64,000 nt of DNA from Marchantia polymorpha subsp. ruderalis (GCA_037833965.1 AP031358.1:4906001-4970000), one strand, 5' to 3'; shown: positions 54,394-64,000, numbered from the stretch's first letter. A program made the numbers and translations. The notes: generated by a model from the letters alone, not told the origin.

Positions 54394-56024
54394 CCTCCTT
54401 CAGCTCTCTCCCTAGGCCTCTCGTCCCTTCCTGAGTAGTAACTCCGGTCGTCCATTCTATCCCTCGAGGACACCTGCGCACGGGCTCGTTTCTCCGTTTC
54501 GTCTTTGTCTCGAGGTCTCTCGTCTCTTCCTGGAGGGGGCTGGGGCACTCGATCGTCTAGTCTCTCCCTTGATGAAAACTGCGTGCGAGGTTTTCTCTCA
54601 CTGTCATCATCTTTCTCTCTCGGCCTCTCATCTCGTCCTGGATGAACACCTCTGTCCTCCACTTTCTCCCTCGATGAAAACTGTCACCATCTATCATCAT
54701 TTCTTCTATCACCGTCATCGATTCTTTCCCGAGCCCTATCATCCCTTCCAGGATAATGGTTCCTCTCGTCAGTCCTCTCTCTCGTTTGCAAAGAAGGGCG
54801 TCCTCTCTTGTCCATGTCGTCGTCTCTCTCGGTAAACCTGTCGTCTTTTCTGGAATCTCCTTTCTCTCTAAATCGCTCTTCTCTCGGCTAATAACTCTTG
54901 TCGTCATTTCTATCCCGCGAGGATGATATGGGAGGGCGTGCCCGCTTATCGACATCATCGTCTCCCTCTCTCGACCGATCATCTCTCCTAACATCTTCTT
55001 TTCCTCTCATTTTCTCTCTCTGGAACCTGTCATCTCTTCCAGCGGGCCTCCCCTCCCTGTCCTCGTTCCTATCCTTCGAATACTGGGAGCGCGATACCGT
55101 CGACTTCTCATTATCCTCGTCTCTCTCCTTCGATTTCTCGCTTCTCACTACCTCGGGTCTTCTATCTTCGTTCCTATCCGTCGCCGCCAGACTCAAATCC
55201 TCATCTTTCTCTACAACCTTCTCCTTGGAAGGCTCCCGTCCCGGAGGAGGCTTCAAGTCCTGAGATCTCTCTCTAGACAAGGCTGATCTCTTGTCGTGGT
55301 CCTCGTCTTTTTCCCTGGACTTCTCATCTCTTGCCGGAGGGTATCTACTGTCCTCAGTTCTCTCTCGGGATAATGCACCCCTCTTCTCATCGTCCTCGTC
55401 GTTTTCTCGAGACTTCTCCTTTACTGGCGGGGACCTGACGTCCTCACCTCCGTCCCTCGACAGCGCCACCCTCTTATCGTCGTCGTCTTTCTCTCCAGAC
55501 TTTTCGTCTCTGCCTGAGGAGTGTTTCCTCTCCTCAGTTTTCTCACTCGACGGCAGTACCCTTTTGTCGATGTCTTCTCGTTCTCCGCTCTTCTCGTCTC
55601 TTGCTGTTAAGTTTCTCCTCTCCTCTGTTCTCTCCCTTGAAGAAGAGCCCCTCCTCTCGCTCTCTTCATCATTGTCTCCGGGCTTCTCATCCTTTCCTGG
55701 TGGGGGCTTGCTCTCCTCAGTTCTCTCCTTCGACGATGCGGTCCTCTTCTCGGTCTCTTCATCCTTTTCCCTCGACTTCTCATCTCTTCCGGATGGATGC
55801 CGTCTGTCCTCCGGTCTGCTGTCCCTCGGCAGAGATGGCCTCTTCTCAGAGTCATCATCTTTATCTTTGAGCTTCTCATCTCTTCCGGGTGGATGTCTCC
55901 TCTCCATTCCTCTCTCACCGAGCTTTCTTTTCTCCTCAATGGTCCGGAGACCCTCTGCCCTCCGCCTTTCCTCCTCGTCCTTCACCTGCGACGTCTCCCT
56001 TGCCAGGCCCGTTCTTGATACTTA
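54394..56024 (-). pseudogene. Fragment of a charged repeat protein (RDEK/SRER repeats)
   Basis: The frame from 56024 to 54888 encodes about 379 residues of degenerate repeats of roughly 30 residues, built on words such as PPGRDEKSREKDED and RERTEDRR. It continues in other frames to about 54434 (for example SYYSGRDERPRER), so there are at least two frameshifts. The composition resembles tails of RNA-processing proteins, but I cannot name the family. It lies on the same strand as, and directly upstream of, the UBE2O-type piece, as in a fused transcript. Confidence 0.65.
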
Positions 56025-56189
56025 ACAGATACATTCAATAAATAATCTACGTCTACTTACGTTACTAACTACTACTAACCTACTACTACTCTATTAAATA
56101 ATTTTTCTTTTCTTTTCTTTGTCTGAAGTCCCTAATATATCATACTAACTAATGCTAATTATTTAATTGAGTTCATAATTGAACTCACA

Positions 56190-56194
56190 CAGTA
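56190..56194. repeat. Target-site duplication of the cargo insert, right copy (cagta)
   Basis: These bases match 52502-52506. The A LTR sequence resumes with acacacacaacctg. Confidence 0.85.
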
Positions 56195-56576
56195 ACACAC
56201 ACACAACCTGAATTACAAACCAAGGTTTACACGAAGTAATAAAACTTCACATTGGCATTCAGGGGAAACTTCCCGTAGGAGTACAATCAGGATATGTCAC
56301 TCGAAGGAGTAAGGGGGAACTGTTCAAGTATCTAACTCGCAGCCGGCTCTGAGCATCAGAAATCACCCGCAGGTGCAGATCCGCACTACTCAAGTCTCTA
56401 ACCGGGTACTAGCTCTCAACATTCAGCCGAAGGCCTTCAACTACAACATACGGTAACTTCGCTATGCTGCAGCTTCTCTACGTGGTGCCAGGACCAAAAT
56501 GCACAAACACGCCAAGAAAGTGAGTTCCTGATCTGCACTTCCGAAACTGGAAGAGTCCCAAGGCAAAACGCCTTGA

Positions 56577-56594
56577 TCCCCGGCAGCGGCGCCA
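56577..56594 (-). other. Element A primer binding site, outer copy (ends the 5' LTR unit)
   Basis: On the minus strand these are exactly TGGCGCCGCTGCCGGGGA. They follow the complete 5' LTR by 22 bases. Immediately after the last base the sequence changes to the truncated LTR rather than to the gag leader. The unit LTR plus 18-base PBS is what plus-strand strong-stop DNA would look like. Confidence 0.88.
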
Positions 56595-57532
56595 AAAAGA
56601 AGTTGTCGGCTCCCTATGTAATAACCCACCAAAGGCTAAAACTGCAGTATGGTGGTAAAAAGATCGAACCCACAGGGACAGAGGCAACACACAGAGTAAA
56701 AGTGTCACGTTTAACAGACTTTTGTAGAGTTTGAATTCTAGGCGACTGTCACTCCCAGAAATACTGCAGTGCTCGACTCGGAGGCTCGACTCGGAGGAGG
56801 ATCTCGACTCGGAGGATGCTCGGAGGATGCACGGTACAGCGTGGTCACTCAACACACACACACACCTCAAACTGGCAAAAGCACAACTTGGAGGTCGGTC
56901 AGGACCTCCGCTTCGGATTTCAGGAGGAAAGTGTCTCAAAAGTTCACTCAGAGGTTCTGCAGGTAGTGCCTCCCACTCCGGCTTTTACTGCCCTTCCGCC
57001 AGGAACTAGCGTAGGGTACCCGGACTGGACTTCCCACTTCGGAACGAAGCCTCTTCATACGCCGTGGACGTCACAATCGACTATCACACCAAACGCAGGG
57101 AGTGCAGACCCGACTGAGAACTTACTGAAAACACGATCCTGTAACACACACACAACCTGAATTACAAACCAAGGTTTACACGAAGTAATAAAACTTCACA
57201 TTGGCATTAAGGGGAAACTTCCCGTAGGAGTACAATCAAGATATGTCACTCGAAGGAGTAAGGGGGAACTGTTCAAGTATCTAACTCGCAGCCGGCTCTG
57301 AGCATCAGAAATCACCCGCAGGTGCAGATCCGCACTACTCAAGTCTCTAACCGGGTGCTAGCTCTGAACATTCAGCCGAAGGCCTTCAATTACAACATAC
57401 GGTAACTTCGCTATGCTGCAGCTTCTCTACGTGGTGCCAGGACCAAAAATGCACAAACACGCCAAGAAAGTGAGTTCCTGATCTGCACTTCCGAAACTGG
57501 AAGAGTCCCCAGGCAAAACGCCTTTGATCTAC

Positions 57533-57538
57533 TTTATA
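57533..57538 (-). promoter_or_regulatory. TATA box of element A 5' LTR
   Basis: TATAAA on the minus strand lies just after the U3 ORF. The hairpin after it is slightly damaged in this copy (AGGC-GTTTT-GCCT core). It is the likely promoter for A genomic RNA, which would contain the extra R-U5 block. Confidence 0.68.
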
Positions 57539-57570
57539 CCCACAAAGATCCTTACTAGCACTACACTATC

Positions 57571-60414
57571 CTATCTACTACTCGCAGCATCTGCGCGAAA
57601 CCAAACTATTCTACTGCACTCGGCTGATCCGGTGCTGCGCCTCCTGCGCGCCGGACTGCTCCGCTCGCTGCCTCTACCTTGCCAGTCTTCCGACCGGCTG
57701 CGCAACCCCAGGCGTTGGAGCGCTGTAGTGACTTCCGACTCTAAGTGCGCCATAGTGTCGCGCGCACCCGACAAGAAGGTTTCTAATTTCCTCGCCACTC
57801 GCCGCCGACTCCGACTGTCACCCTCCGTCAATGCCGCCGCCCGAAGCTCGAACTCCCTGAGTGTGATCCTCTCTTGAGTTGCCACCTCCCAATGGGCGTA
57901 TCCTTTTAGACAACGAGTCACCCGTGTCGCCAACTCTCCTCGCGCCCTGCAGCTGCTCTCCACCTCTGCTAGCTGCATTTCTGCTTCCACACGTTGTGCC
58001 CTCAAATCCGAGCACTCGGATTGCAAGTTGCGCAACAACTCCTCATCCTCCTTGCGGGCTCTTTGACTTTCTTCTAAGGCGCGCGTCTGGCGCGCAAGCT
58101 CGGCTGCTAGGACGTGGTTTTGTCTCCGCTCTTCCTGCAATTCCGACTCGATCTTTGCCCGCATTAGCTCGGCATCCGCCTGACTTTTCGTCGCCGCATC
58201 CTCCCTCTGCTGCTGCAAGGCTTGGTATAGCTTCTGTGTGACCGCCAGGTGTTGTCGGAGGGCGGTGTTCCTATCCACATATACTTGGCACCTAGAGGCC
58301 CACCTTGCCACCTTGCTCCTCGTCCTTCGCCTGATAGTCTCCACATAAGACTGCGGTTTTCCAGTACCCGCGTACTTGGATGTCTTGCGATCCAGATATC
58401 GCAGGAGTGGAACTATCTGTTCGCACAACACCCCTGTTGGCGTTTTCTGCACCGAATCCGCTTCCTGCTCTTCCGAGCTCGTCTCATCCTCAATCTCGAG
58501 GATTTCAGTCGCCACCGAATCCCTTGGCGACTCCCTGGAACTGTGGCGCGCAGCAGCTTCCGCTGCGACTGCTGCTCCACTGCCTGCTAAAATATCCAGG
58601 GCAGTGGGAGATCCCACTTCTTGAGCCCCTGTTCCGGCTCGATCTTCGGTCTCCGAATGGGTCGACGCCGCAGTGACTCTTGTCACTTTTGCACCGCCCG
58701 CTTCTGCTGCCTGCCCTTCCGGCGCAATCTGCGCAGAAGGTGTCTTCGCTGAAGGTGCGTCCGCCAAAGGCGTCCGCACACTGGTCGTCGGCCCCGTCCG
58801 TCTCGCAGTCGGCGAATCCGGCCGACTCTCTGTTGTCCGACTCGCAGTCGGCCGACCAGCAGTTGTCCGACTGGGAGTCGGATACACCCTGCGCGTCTTG
58901 ACTCCACTTGGCCTGCTTGCTGGTGGCGTTTTCCCAGAAGTGCCTTCCGCCAAGGACGACCCTCTGAGGGTTGTTGGCTCGTCAGCCAAACTCTCTTCTG
59001 CTTCCGGCCTGCGGTCCGGTTCAACGCGCCGTTCAGTTGGCCTTCCTTCCGCTTGTCGGCCTTCAGTCGTCCGACTCGTAGTCGGCCGACTGTCAGTCCG
59101 TCCATCTCCTCCCGAAGGCCTTGGTGCCTTCTGTGCAGAGGTATTTGTCATCTTCCCTAGAATCTGCGCGATTATCTCCTCCTGTGTGAGATTCCGCCGG
59201 GTCGGAGTTCGCCCGGTCTCTTCAGTACCAGTTGGCATTTTGCGTGCCCTCTGTTTTGGTCGACTGTGAGGCTCGGGGGTGGGCCGACCACGAGTCGGCG
59301 CAGCTGGCACTTCCGGCTGCCTGTCCTCAGGTCTCTCATCCCACTTCCGCTTTCGCGGAATGCGCTCACTTCGACGTTCTTCTGCTGCTCTTGCTGGAGC
59401 CGGAGCCGGAGGCGTACTGGCAGGTTCCTCGTCCGGATCCGTGTCTACTTCGGCCTCCCTCGAATATCTACCTGGATAGCTCCGGGTCAGCTGCGGAAAC
59501 CGTGTTTTCTCAGCATTTGTCAAACATCCCATCGCCCGATAAAACACGATCAAGTAAGGCGATAGATGATTGAGGGTTCCTCCTTTCTCTTCTTGCGCAT
59601 GTTGGCACGTCACCTTCCACAGGAGCCGTGCCCAATGCACTGGAGCTCCTGACAACACTAGCTCCACAAATTCTACCTGCCAACCATGCATGTAAGCGGT
59701 CTTGGTCGGCTGCAATATCTGCAGCAATGCAGTCGCGACATTTCTCCGCAATCGATCTTTGTAATCCCGTGTCCGGAAACCGTTCTTGGGATGCCTGGCA
59801 ACTTTGAAGAGCTCATTGTAGGAGATTTCTTCCTCCTGGGACACCTTCACGCTATCGGCCTCGAAGAGGAGATCCCCTTCCTCGCCGGCACACCTGCCCA
59901 ACACCTGCGCCCAGTGGCAAATGTCCCATCTTTCTGGATGTGGACGGAATCCGCGAGAGGGCTTGTGTCTCTCCTGCAGATACTCGCGCACCATCTCCGG
60001 ACATGTCCAGTTCCACCCCCACAGGAGAAAATTGAGCTTCAGCCTCAGCAGCACATCTTGAAATGCGCGTAGACCGATCTGCGGCACCCTGAGTGGAGAC
60101 ACTCGCAGCTGGGGAACCTTCGACATTGCGTTGCCTGCACACACAAACGTTCTCCCTTTCGCTCGCTCTCTCACAATCGCCACTGCGCGTCGGCCGCTCA
60201 AGCACTGACTGCTCACTCTCTCTGCGCTCACGCTCAAGATCGCTACTCGCAATTCTCTCCAAGGTCTGTCAAGATCCTTGCGCAACTCGTCTCCGCACTC
60301 TCTCCTCTCACTGCAGGTCGCTCCGCTCTTGCGCGTAATCTTGGAAACTGGAAATCGCAAAATCAAGAATGAGAGAATGAGACTGGAGCGCAGTCTTTTC
60401 TTCTCCGATTTCAA
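57571..60414 (-). CDS. U3-encoded coiled-coil protein of element A 5' LTR (947 codons, intact)
   Basis: This is the A-family form of the U3 protein. The conserved start is Met97 (ATG ending at 60126), in the same NAM context as the E family. It shares the globular region (LLWGWNWTC, RDYKDRLRR, EEKGGTLNHLSPYL), a Pro/Thr/Arg-rich linker, an acidic patch, a coiled coil and CLKGYAHWEV followed by LREFELRAA. The linker has different low-complexity repeats (SRTTESRP-like) from the PVHR repeats of the E family. The conserved ends and divergent middle suggest constraint on the ends. The role is unknown. Confidence 0.88.
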   Translation of the reverse strand: MKSEKKRLRSSLILSFLILRFPVSKITRKSGATCSERRECGDELRKDLDRPWRELRVAILSVSAERVSSQCLSGRRAVAIVRERAKGRTFVCAGNAMSKVPQLRVSPLRVPQIGLRAFQDVLLRLKLNFLLWGWNWTCPEMVREYLQERHKPSRGFRPHPERWDICHWAQVLGRCAGEEGDLLFEADSVKVSQEEEISYNELFKVARHPKNGFRTRDYKDRLRRNVATALLQILQPTKTAYMHGWQVEFVELVLSGAPVHWARLLWKVTCQHAQEEKGGTLNHLSPYLIVFYRAMGCLTNAEKTRFPQLTRSYPGRYSREAEVDTDPDEEPASTPPAPAPARAAEERRSERIPRKRKWDERPEDRQPEVPAAPTRGRPTPEPHSRPKQRARKMPTGTEETGRTPTRRNLTQEEIIAQILGKMTNTSAQKAPRPSGGDGRTDSRPTTSRTTEGRQAEGRPTERRVEPDRRPEAEESLADEPTTLRGSSLAEGTSGKTPPASRPSGVKTRRVYPTPSRTTAGRPTASRTTESRPDSPTARRTGPTTSVRTPLADAPSAKTPSAQIAPEGQAAEAGGAKVTRVTAASTHSETEDRAGTGAQEVGSPTALDILAGSGAAVAAEAAARHSSRESPRDSVATEILEIEDETSSEEQEADSVQKTPTGVLCEQIVPLLRYLDRKTSKYAGTGKPQSYVETIRRRTRSKVARWASRCQVYVDRNTALRQHLAVTQKLYQALQQQREDAATKSQADAELMRAKIESELQEERRQNHVLAAELARQTRALEESQRARKEDEELLRNLQSECSDLRAQRVEAEMQLAEVESSCRARGELATRVTRCLKGYAHWEVATQERITLREFELRAAALTEGDSRSRRRVARKLETFLSGARDTMAHLESEVTTALQRLGLRSRSEDWQGRGSERSSPARRRRSTGSAECSRIVWFRADAASSR

Positions 60415-61486
60415 GAACGTCCAACGTTCTTACTGGTTACAACGTACGCAGCCGGCTATACGGCCTAACGGTTCGCCCTTTGCATGCGCGAATTCACGTC
60501 TCCGCACTGCGCGCATTCGCATGCGTGAATGTTGAATTCTCCCGCCGCCGCCACCTTCCGGACTCGAGTCCGCCGCAGGGTATACGTCGGCCATGTTGTC
60601 TTTTCCTAACCCGTCCCTCACCGGAGGCGTGTCGCCGCTGGTGCGTTCCTTATCCGTCGGCGCCTTGCTGGAGGCGCACATCTAGTCGGAGCGAATTACG
60701 CCGGCGCGCAGTCGTACCGCTTATCTTGTCCTTTATGCCTCGTCCATTGCTGCCGGCGCATATCCGCCAGCGCAACTCATGCCAGCGCATCCGGCCGTCA
60801 GCGCCACGTCGGAGGCGTACATCCGACCGGCGCTTTCCTTCCATGAACAGCCGCCAAAGGCGCTTCCGACTCTGAGTTGGTTTCCTCCTATGAGCGCGTG
60901 ATTCCGCCGAAGGCGCATCGCCGAGGGCGTACGGGAATCCTTTCCGGCTGTGAACCCTAGCGCGAACGGCGCATGTCCGGCTACGAGTTTTCGGACGCTC
61001 ATAACTTCTTCGTCCCTGATCCATCTCCGACGCTCTTGGGCTCGTTAGGGCGAGCGTCCCGAGCTCTTTCTAATGCGACTTCAACCAACTGGATCTACTG
61101 TGTATTCTGATCGTTATGAAGGTTTTCCCCTTCCGTGCCAGCGGCGCATCGCCGAAGGCGCACTCATGGTCGGACGCCTTCAGAGGTTCGGGCCCTTCTC
61201 CTGACGTCTTTAGCAAAACCTCCTCCTGAGGTGTCTGCGCCGGAAGCGTAGCTTCCTTATACGCTGGAGGCGCGTGAGTAGAGACACCTCAGAAAAGGAG
61301 CTTTTGCCGAAGGCGCCGAAGACATTGGCGTTGGTACATCCGACTACGTGATTCTTCGTGTCCTCGTGACGATCTCATCAATCCACTCTTTTTAACGTAC
61401 CCTTTTCTAACTACAAACACTGCTTCGGTACTAGTTTTCTAAAATTGTTTAAATTCTGCAAAAAAAACAAAAAGTGTGTTACCACA

Positions 61487-61491
61487 CCGAT
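61487..61491. repeat. Target-site duplication of element A, right copy (ccgat)
   Basis: The bases match 1436-1440 and mark the outer end of the nest. Confidence 0.9.
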
Positions 61492-63342
61492 GCACAACCA
61501 AACTCTTGAACCCATAACCTAACCCTTGTCTGGAAAGTTCGGCTGACCTCGGTTGCGCTTCTGAATCTTGGTTATATATGGTCTATTCTTCACAGATCGT
61601 CTCATTGCCCACCGAACATTTGCCCTCTCCTTGGCCTGCGAAGTAAGCTCAATGCTCATATCTCTGTAGTTTCGAGTGTCACTTTGTCCGAATTGCAGTA
61701 ACTTGCAATATGTGCAAGTCGTTGCGCTGCCTATCGAGTCGTGTAGTAAGAAGTCGAGCGTAAGTGAGAGGTTGTGAGAAGTGTATCTGTTGTGCTTGGC
61801 ATGGCCTTCCACCCCTCACATTTTCATGCTGCGGTCTGTGTGACGATCTTCCTTCGCTTACAAGTGTGAAATGTTGTGCGCCTTGGGAACAAACTTAGTA
61901 GCTTACTCTGCACTGCGGTTCAAACTAGTGAAGTAGAACTTTCCTTGGTGGTCACCATATCGTAGATAACTCAGGTTTTGATTTATCTAGGTTTGAAGTT
62001 ACATGGAACTCCATAAAAGGATTTGGACGTTTGAGAGTTTGCAAGAGAGAGCATCATTGTCGTTTTGAGGATGATTCTTGAGATGCTATGAACTTGTTGA
62101 CCTAGGTACTGTACTTCACATGCAAAGGCACACACTGACTCCGATCCTTCCCGATAACGGTATCCTTTCTTTTACTAACTTACCGGGTTTCATTGTCACT
62201 GTACATTGACCGCAAGATAAGTGCGCTGTACTATCCTATGGACAACCCTTTTCGTCGTCTTTATCATCCTCCTGTCTACATTTCACTCAATCCCATGAAC
62301 AAAAGTTTGCACTTTATAGCATGGAATCTTACACGTGTAGTCCTTGACTTCATCCAGAGCAGAAGTCAATGGTTGCTTTGAAATGTGTGTTCAAAAGCCA
62401 AAGAGTACAGTGATGTGATTCTTATGGATTTTGCTTTGGTGGGCACCAGTTGCCATGAAGAATCCGAAGTAACAAAGAGTCTCCAGGGATGAGGTAATCA
62501 ACTCACTTCACTGTTGGCTAGAAGTGCGTGGTCAAAAAGTTGAGATGGTGGCCTGATTCTGATGGACTCAGTCGAGTGGAGACAATGTCCTAACCATTAT
62601 ACTTGTAAATCAAGGTACCACAAAAAATATTCAAATATTTGAGTCCAGCCCAACATCTTCACTTCAGTAAAATGAACTGGCTTAAGTTAACAACAAGCCG
62701 ATAGTGAAAAATAATATGAAAAAATATTTCTTGTAGGGGTTAAAAAATATAATAATTTATAGAGCACGAAGGACCAATGAATATTTTTGTGAGCTTTTAG
62801 AAGATGTTGCGTTAAGAGTCAATACTAAATTTTAAATATGTAATAATTTATGGAGCACTACGGATTAAAAAATATTCTTGTGAGTTTTCTAGAATAAATT
62901 GCGGTAAGAATTATTGCTAAGGATTATGTTTTATAGAGTTTTGATTATCAAAATGAGTGCAAGATACTAGATACTGTTCACGTTTATGCTTGTATGAAGA
63001 AAAGAATTTTTTATTTATCCATTGAATGAGAGAATAGAAGAGATCATGTAAATGCTATAGTTGTGTATCAACTGCAACACTTCAGTGTAGTTCTTCAGCG
63101 GTCAGAGTACAAAACAAAGGAACCAAAAAATATTCAAAGTTGATTATCTGTTTAAATTTTATCTATTCAAAGTTAGTTCAACTTGAATAAAAAATGCACC
63201 AGGAAAAAAAAAGCACAAGAGGCATTGTCAACCCGGCTGACAGCGCATGTGCCACTCAGTTGCCAAATCATCCACTTGCTTGCATATATTAAAATAGATT
63301 CAATGAAAATGAACTTTGAAATCTTCGTTGTCAGACATCGAG

Positions 63343-63418
63343 TGTATCATCACACTAAATGCATCAGTGTGATGATACATTGAACAGGATACGTCAGTTT
63401 GACTGACGTGTCCTGTTC
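63343..63418. repeat. Two adjacent hairpins
   Basis: TGTATCATCACACT at 63343-63356 is the exact complement of 63366-63379, with a 9-base spacer. Next to it, GAACAGGA-t-ACGTCAGT at 63382-63398 pairs with ACTGACGT-g-TCCTGTTC at 63402-63418 with one mismatch. They could be a small folding RNA, a remnant of a miniature transposon, or chance products of local duplication. Confidence 0.6.
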
Positions 63419-63556
63419 GCATGCACAACAAAGTCAATATCTACTCTGACCTTCCAACACTATTGTCCAATCATAGAATAGGGAAGAACACGTTTTTTGA
63501 GTTAGAATATTGTAGCTACCTTGATCGCTAACACTATTCAATGACGAGATCTGTTT

Positions 63557-63684
63557 GAAGACAGTGCATGCTTTTTCCTCACATTGAGTGAAGACGGTGC
63601 CTGCTTTTTCCCCACACTGTTTGAAGACGGTGCATGCTTTTTCCCCACACTGTTTGAAGACGGTGCATGCTTTTTCCCCACACT
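63557..63684. repeat. 33-bp tandem repeat, about four copies
   Basis: Copies start at 63557, 63590, 63623 and 63656 with the word gaagac. Each carries gtgc, tgcttttt and a ccccacac-like end. The last two copies are identical and the first two diverge. This is a short minisatellite. Confidence 0.88.
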
Positions 63685-64000
63685 ACCGATCAAAGTTTCT
63701 ATCTTCCCGTGAGTCTTGATGCAACTAGATACGTAGTCTTTACATTACAAGTGTACACAGACATTAAAACAAATTGTGATTATTTTTTCTTAACGTTAGA
63801 TTATTGTCTTACTTAGGTTATATGCTTCAGAGTGAAGTCATAGAGACATCATTTGATATGAATGAGAGTTTTAAGTATTTATAGGTGAGATAAAAGATTT
63901 GAAAATAGTGATGACAAAGGATACACAAAGCAACATAATACAGAAAATAAGTTTTCTTAATAAGAGTGAAAATGGAGAGAGTGTAGAGGTAGAGTTGGAG

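Larger units (their letters stand above)
52507..56189 (-). mobile_element. 3.7-kb insert with captured host gene fragments, class unknown
   Basis: The insert begins TGTGAG and ends CTCACA, a 6-bp perfect terminal inverted repeat, with 5-bp TSD cagta. I find no long terminal repeats, no transposase and no reverse transcriptase. The inside holds two broken host gene pieces on the minus strand. TG...CA ends with a 5-bp duplication fit integration by a retroviral-type integrase. A Ginger-type or other non-autonomous DNA element is an alternative. The strand is given from the captured genes. Confidence 0.8.
51977..56576 (-). repeat. Element A extra truncated LTR (R-U5-like, 912 bp net), carrying an insert
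   Basis: This matches positions 1441-2352 of the A LTR. It ends at TGTAATAACC on the inner side. On the outer side it stops at CAAGGC, just downstream of where the TATA box would be. It therefore lacks U3, the TATA box and the U3 ORF. Its outer edge abuts the end of an 18-base PBS that follows the complete 5' LTR, with two shared bases (tc). The 3.7-kb insert 52507-56189 lies within it. Confidence 0.9.
1441..61486 (-). mobile_element. Element A: Ty3/Gypsy-type LTR retrotransposon, host of all nested insertions
   Basis: Element A runs on the minus strand between TSDs ccgat. In its own order it has a 5' LTR (61486-56617), a PBS (56594-56577), an extra truncated LTR (56576-51977), a second PBS (51955-51938), gag-pro, pol, a PPT (6328-6312) and a 3' LTR (6311-1441). 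Removing nested insertions leaves about 16.5 kb. Pol order (PR, RT, RNase H, IN) places it in Ty3/Gypsy, and no chromodomain is seen after the integrase. The PBS matches the 3' end expected of plant tRNA-Asp. Gag, pol and the 3' LTR gene carry nonsense mutations, so A is dead, although the 5' LTR gene is open. Confidence 0.93.
56617..61486 (-). repeat. Element A 5' LTR, complete (4870 bp)
   Basis: The LTR runs from TGTAATAACC to the complement of TGTGGTAACA and is followed by TSD ccgat. It aligns with the 3' LTR at 1441-6311. U3 carries an intact ORF, with a TATA box at 57533-57538. The U3 leader (60415-61486) has GCCGAAGGC-type short inverted repeats and no convincing gene. Confidence 0.93.
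61492..64000. other. Host flank, no supportable gene
   Basis: This DNA is of moderate GC to about 62.6 kb and then AT-rich. The longest frame (61519-61812, minus, 97 codons) has no recognisable domain. Two adjacent hairpins lie at 63343-63418, and a 33-bp tandem repeat lies at 63557-63684. I see no RNA gene. Confidence 0.6.

Noticed and set aside
52507..56189. Reading the cargo insert as a Helitron, Mutator-type element or standard LTR element
   Set aside because: There is a 5-bp duplication (Helitrons make none, Mutator-type elements usually 9). No CTRR end, no long TIR and no direct terminal repeats are visible. The class is left open.
61519..61812. 97-codon minus-strand frame just outside element A
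   Set aside because: It has no recognisable domain, no paralogue in the window and no supporting signal beyond an ATG. It could be an exon but I cannot show it.

Overview
The window is a nest of plant-type Ty3/Gypsy LTR retrotransposons set in AT-rich host DNA. The organism looks like a streptophyte plant. The evidence is the tRNA-Asp-type primer binding site, a gag/PR/RT/RNaseH/IN layout without a chromodomain, and captured pieces of a plant UBC23/UBE2O-type ubiquitin-conjugating enzyme. A bryophyte such as a liverwort is a guess, not a demonstration. I see no intact host gene and no rRNA, tRNA or CRISPR array. GC content rises sharply at both edges of the nest.

Layout, with every insertion bounded by TG...CA ends and a 5-bp target-site duplication (TSD). 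(1) Element A (minus strand, 1441-61486, TSD ccgat) is the oldest. It has a 3' LTR at 1441-6311, PPT, pol and gag-pro, a first PBS, a truncated extra LTR piece, a second PBS, and a complete 5' LTR at 56617-61486. (2) Element E1 (plus strand, 11171-51040, TSD ggtcg) sits in A's gag. (3) A solo LTR, L2 (plus, 16011-21403, TSD gggta), sits in E1's 5' LTR. (4) Element E2 (minus, 24715-42626, TSD agggt) sits in E1's gag-pro and carries a 2.2-kb inverted copy of flanking E1 sequence, making a large palindrome centred near 32303. (5) A 3.7-kb insert of unknown class (52507-56189, TSD cagta) sits in A's truncated LTR and carries broken pieces of two host genes.

The most striking feature is that the LTRs are very long (4.87 kb in A, about 5.4 kb in the E family) and each contains a complete 947-1050 codon gene within U3, upstream of the TATA box and downstream of the PPT. 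Its product has a conserved N-terminal globular region, a long Pro/Arg/Ser-rich linker, an acidic patch and a C-terminal coiled coil. It is shared by the two diverged families and intact in five of seven LTR copies. Because it is in U3, each element carries it twice and each solo LTR leaves one full copy behind. In the genomic RNA it would be a third ORF after pol, a layout otherwise known from U3-encoded genes such as that of MMTV.

Gag-pro and pol are in one frame, separated by one UAG followed by CAA-YUA, the tobamovirus-type readthrough context, conserved in both families. E1's pol is intact but cut off from its gag by E2. E2's gag-pro is open but its protease motif is mutated and its pol is truncated. 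A carries several nonsense mutations. No element here looks autonomously competent, but the U3 ORFs of L1, L2, E2 (two) and A's 5' LTR remain open.
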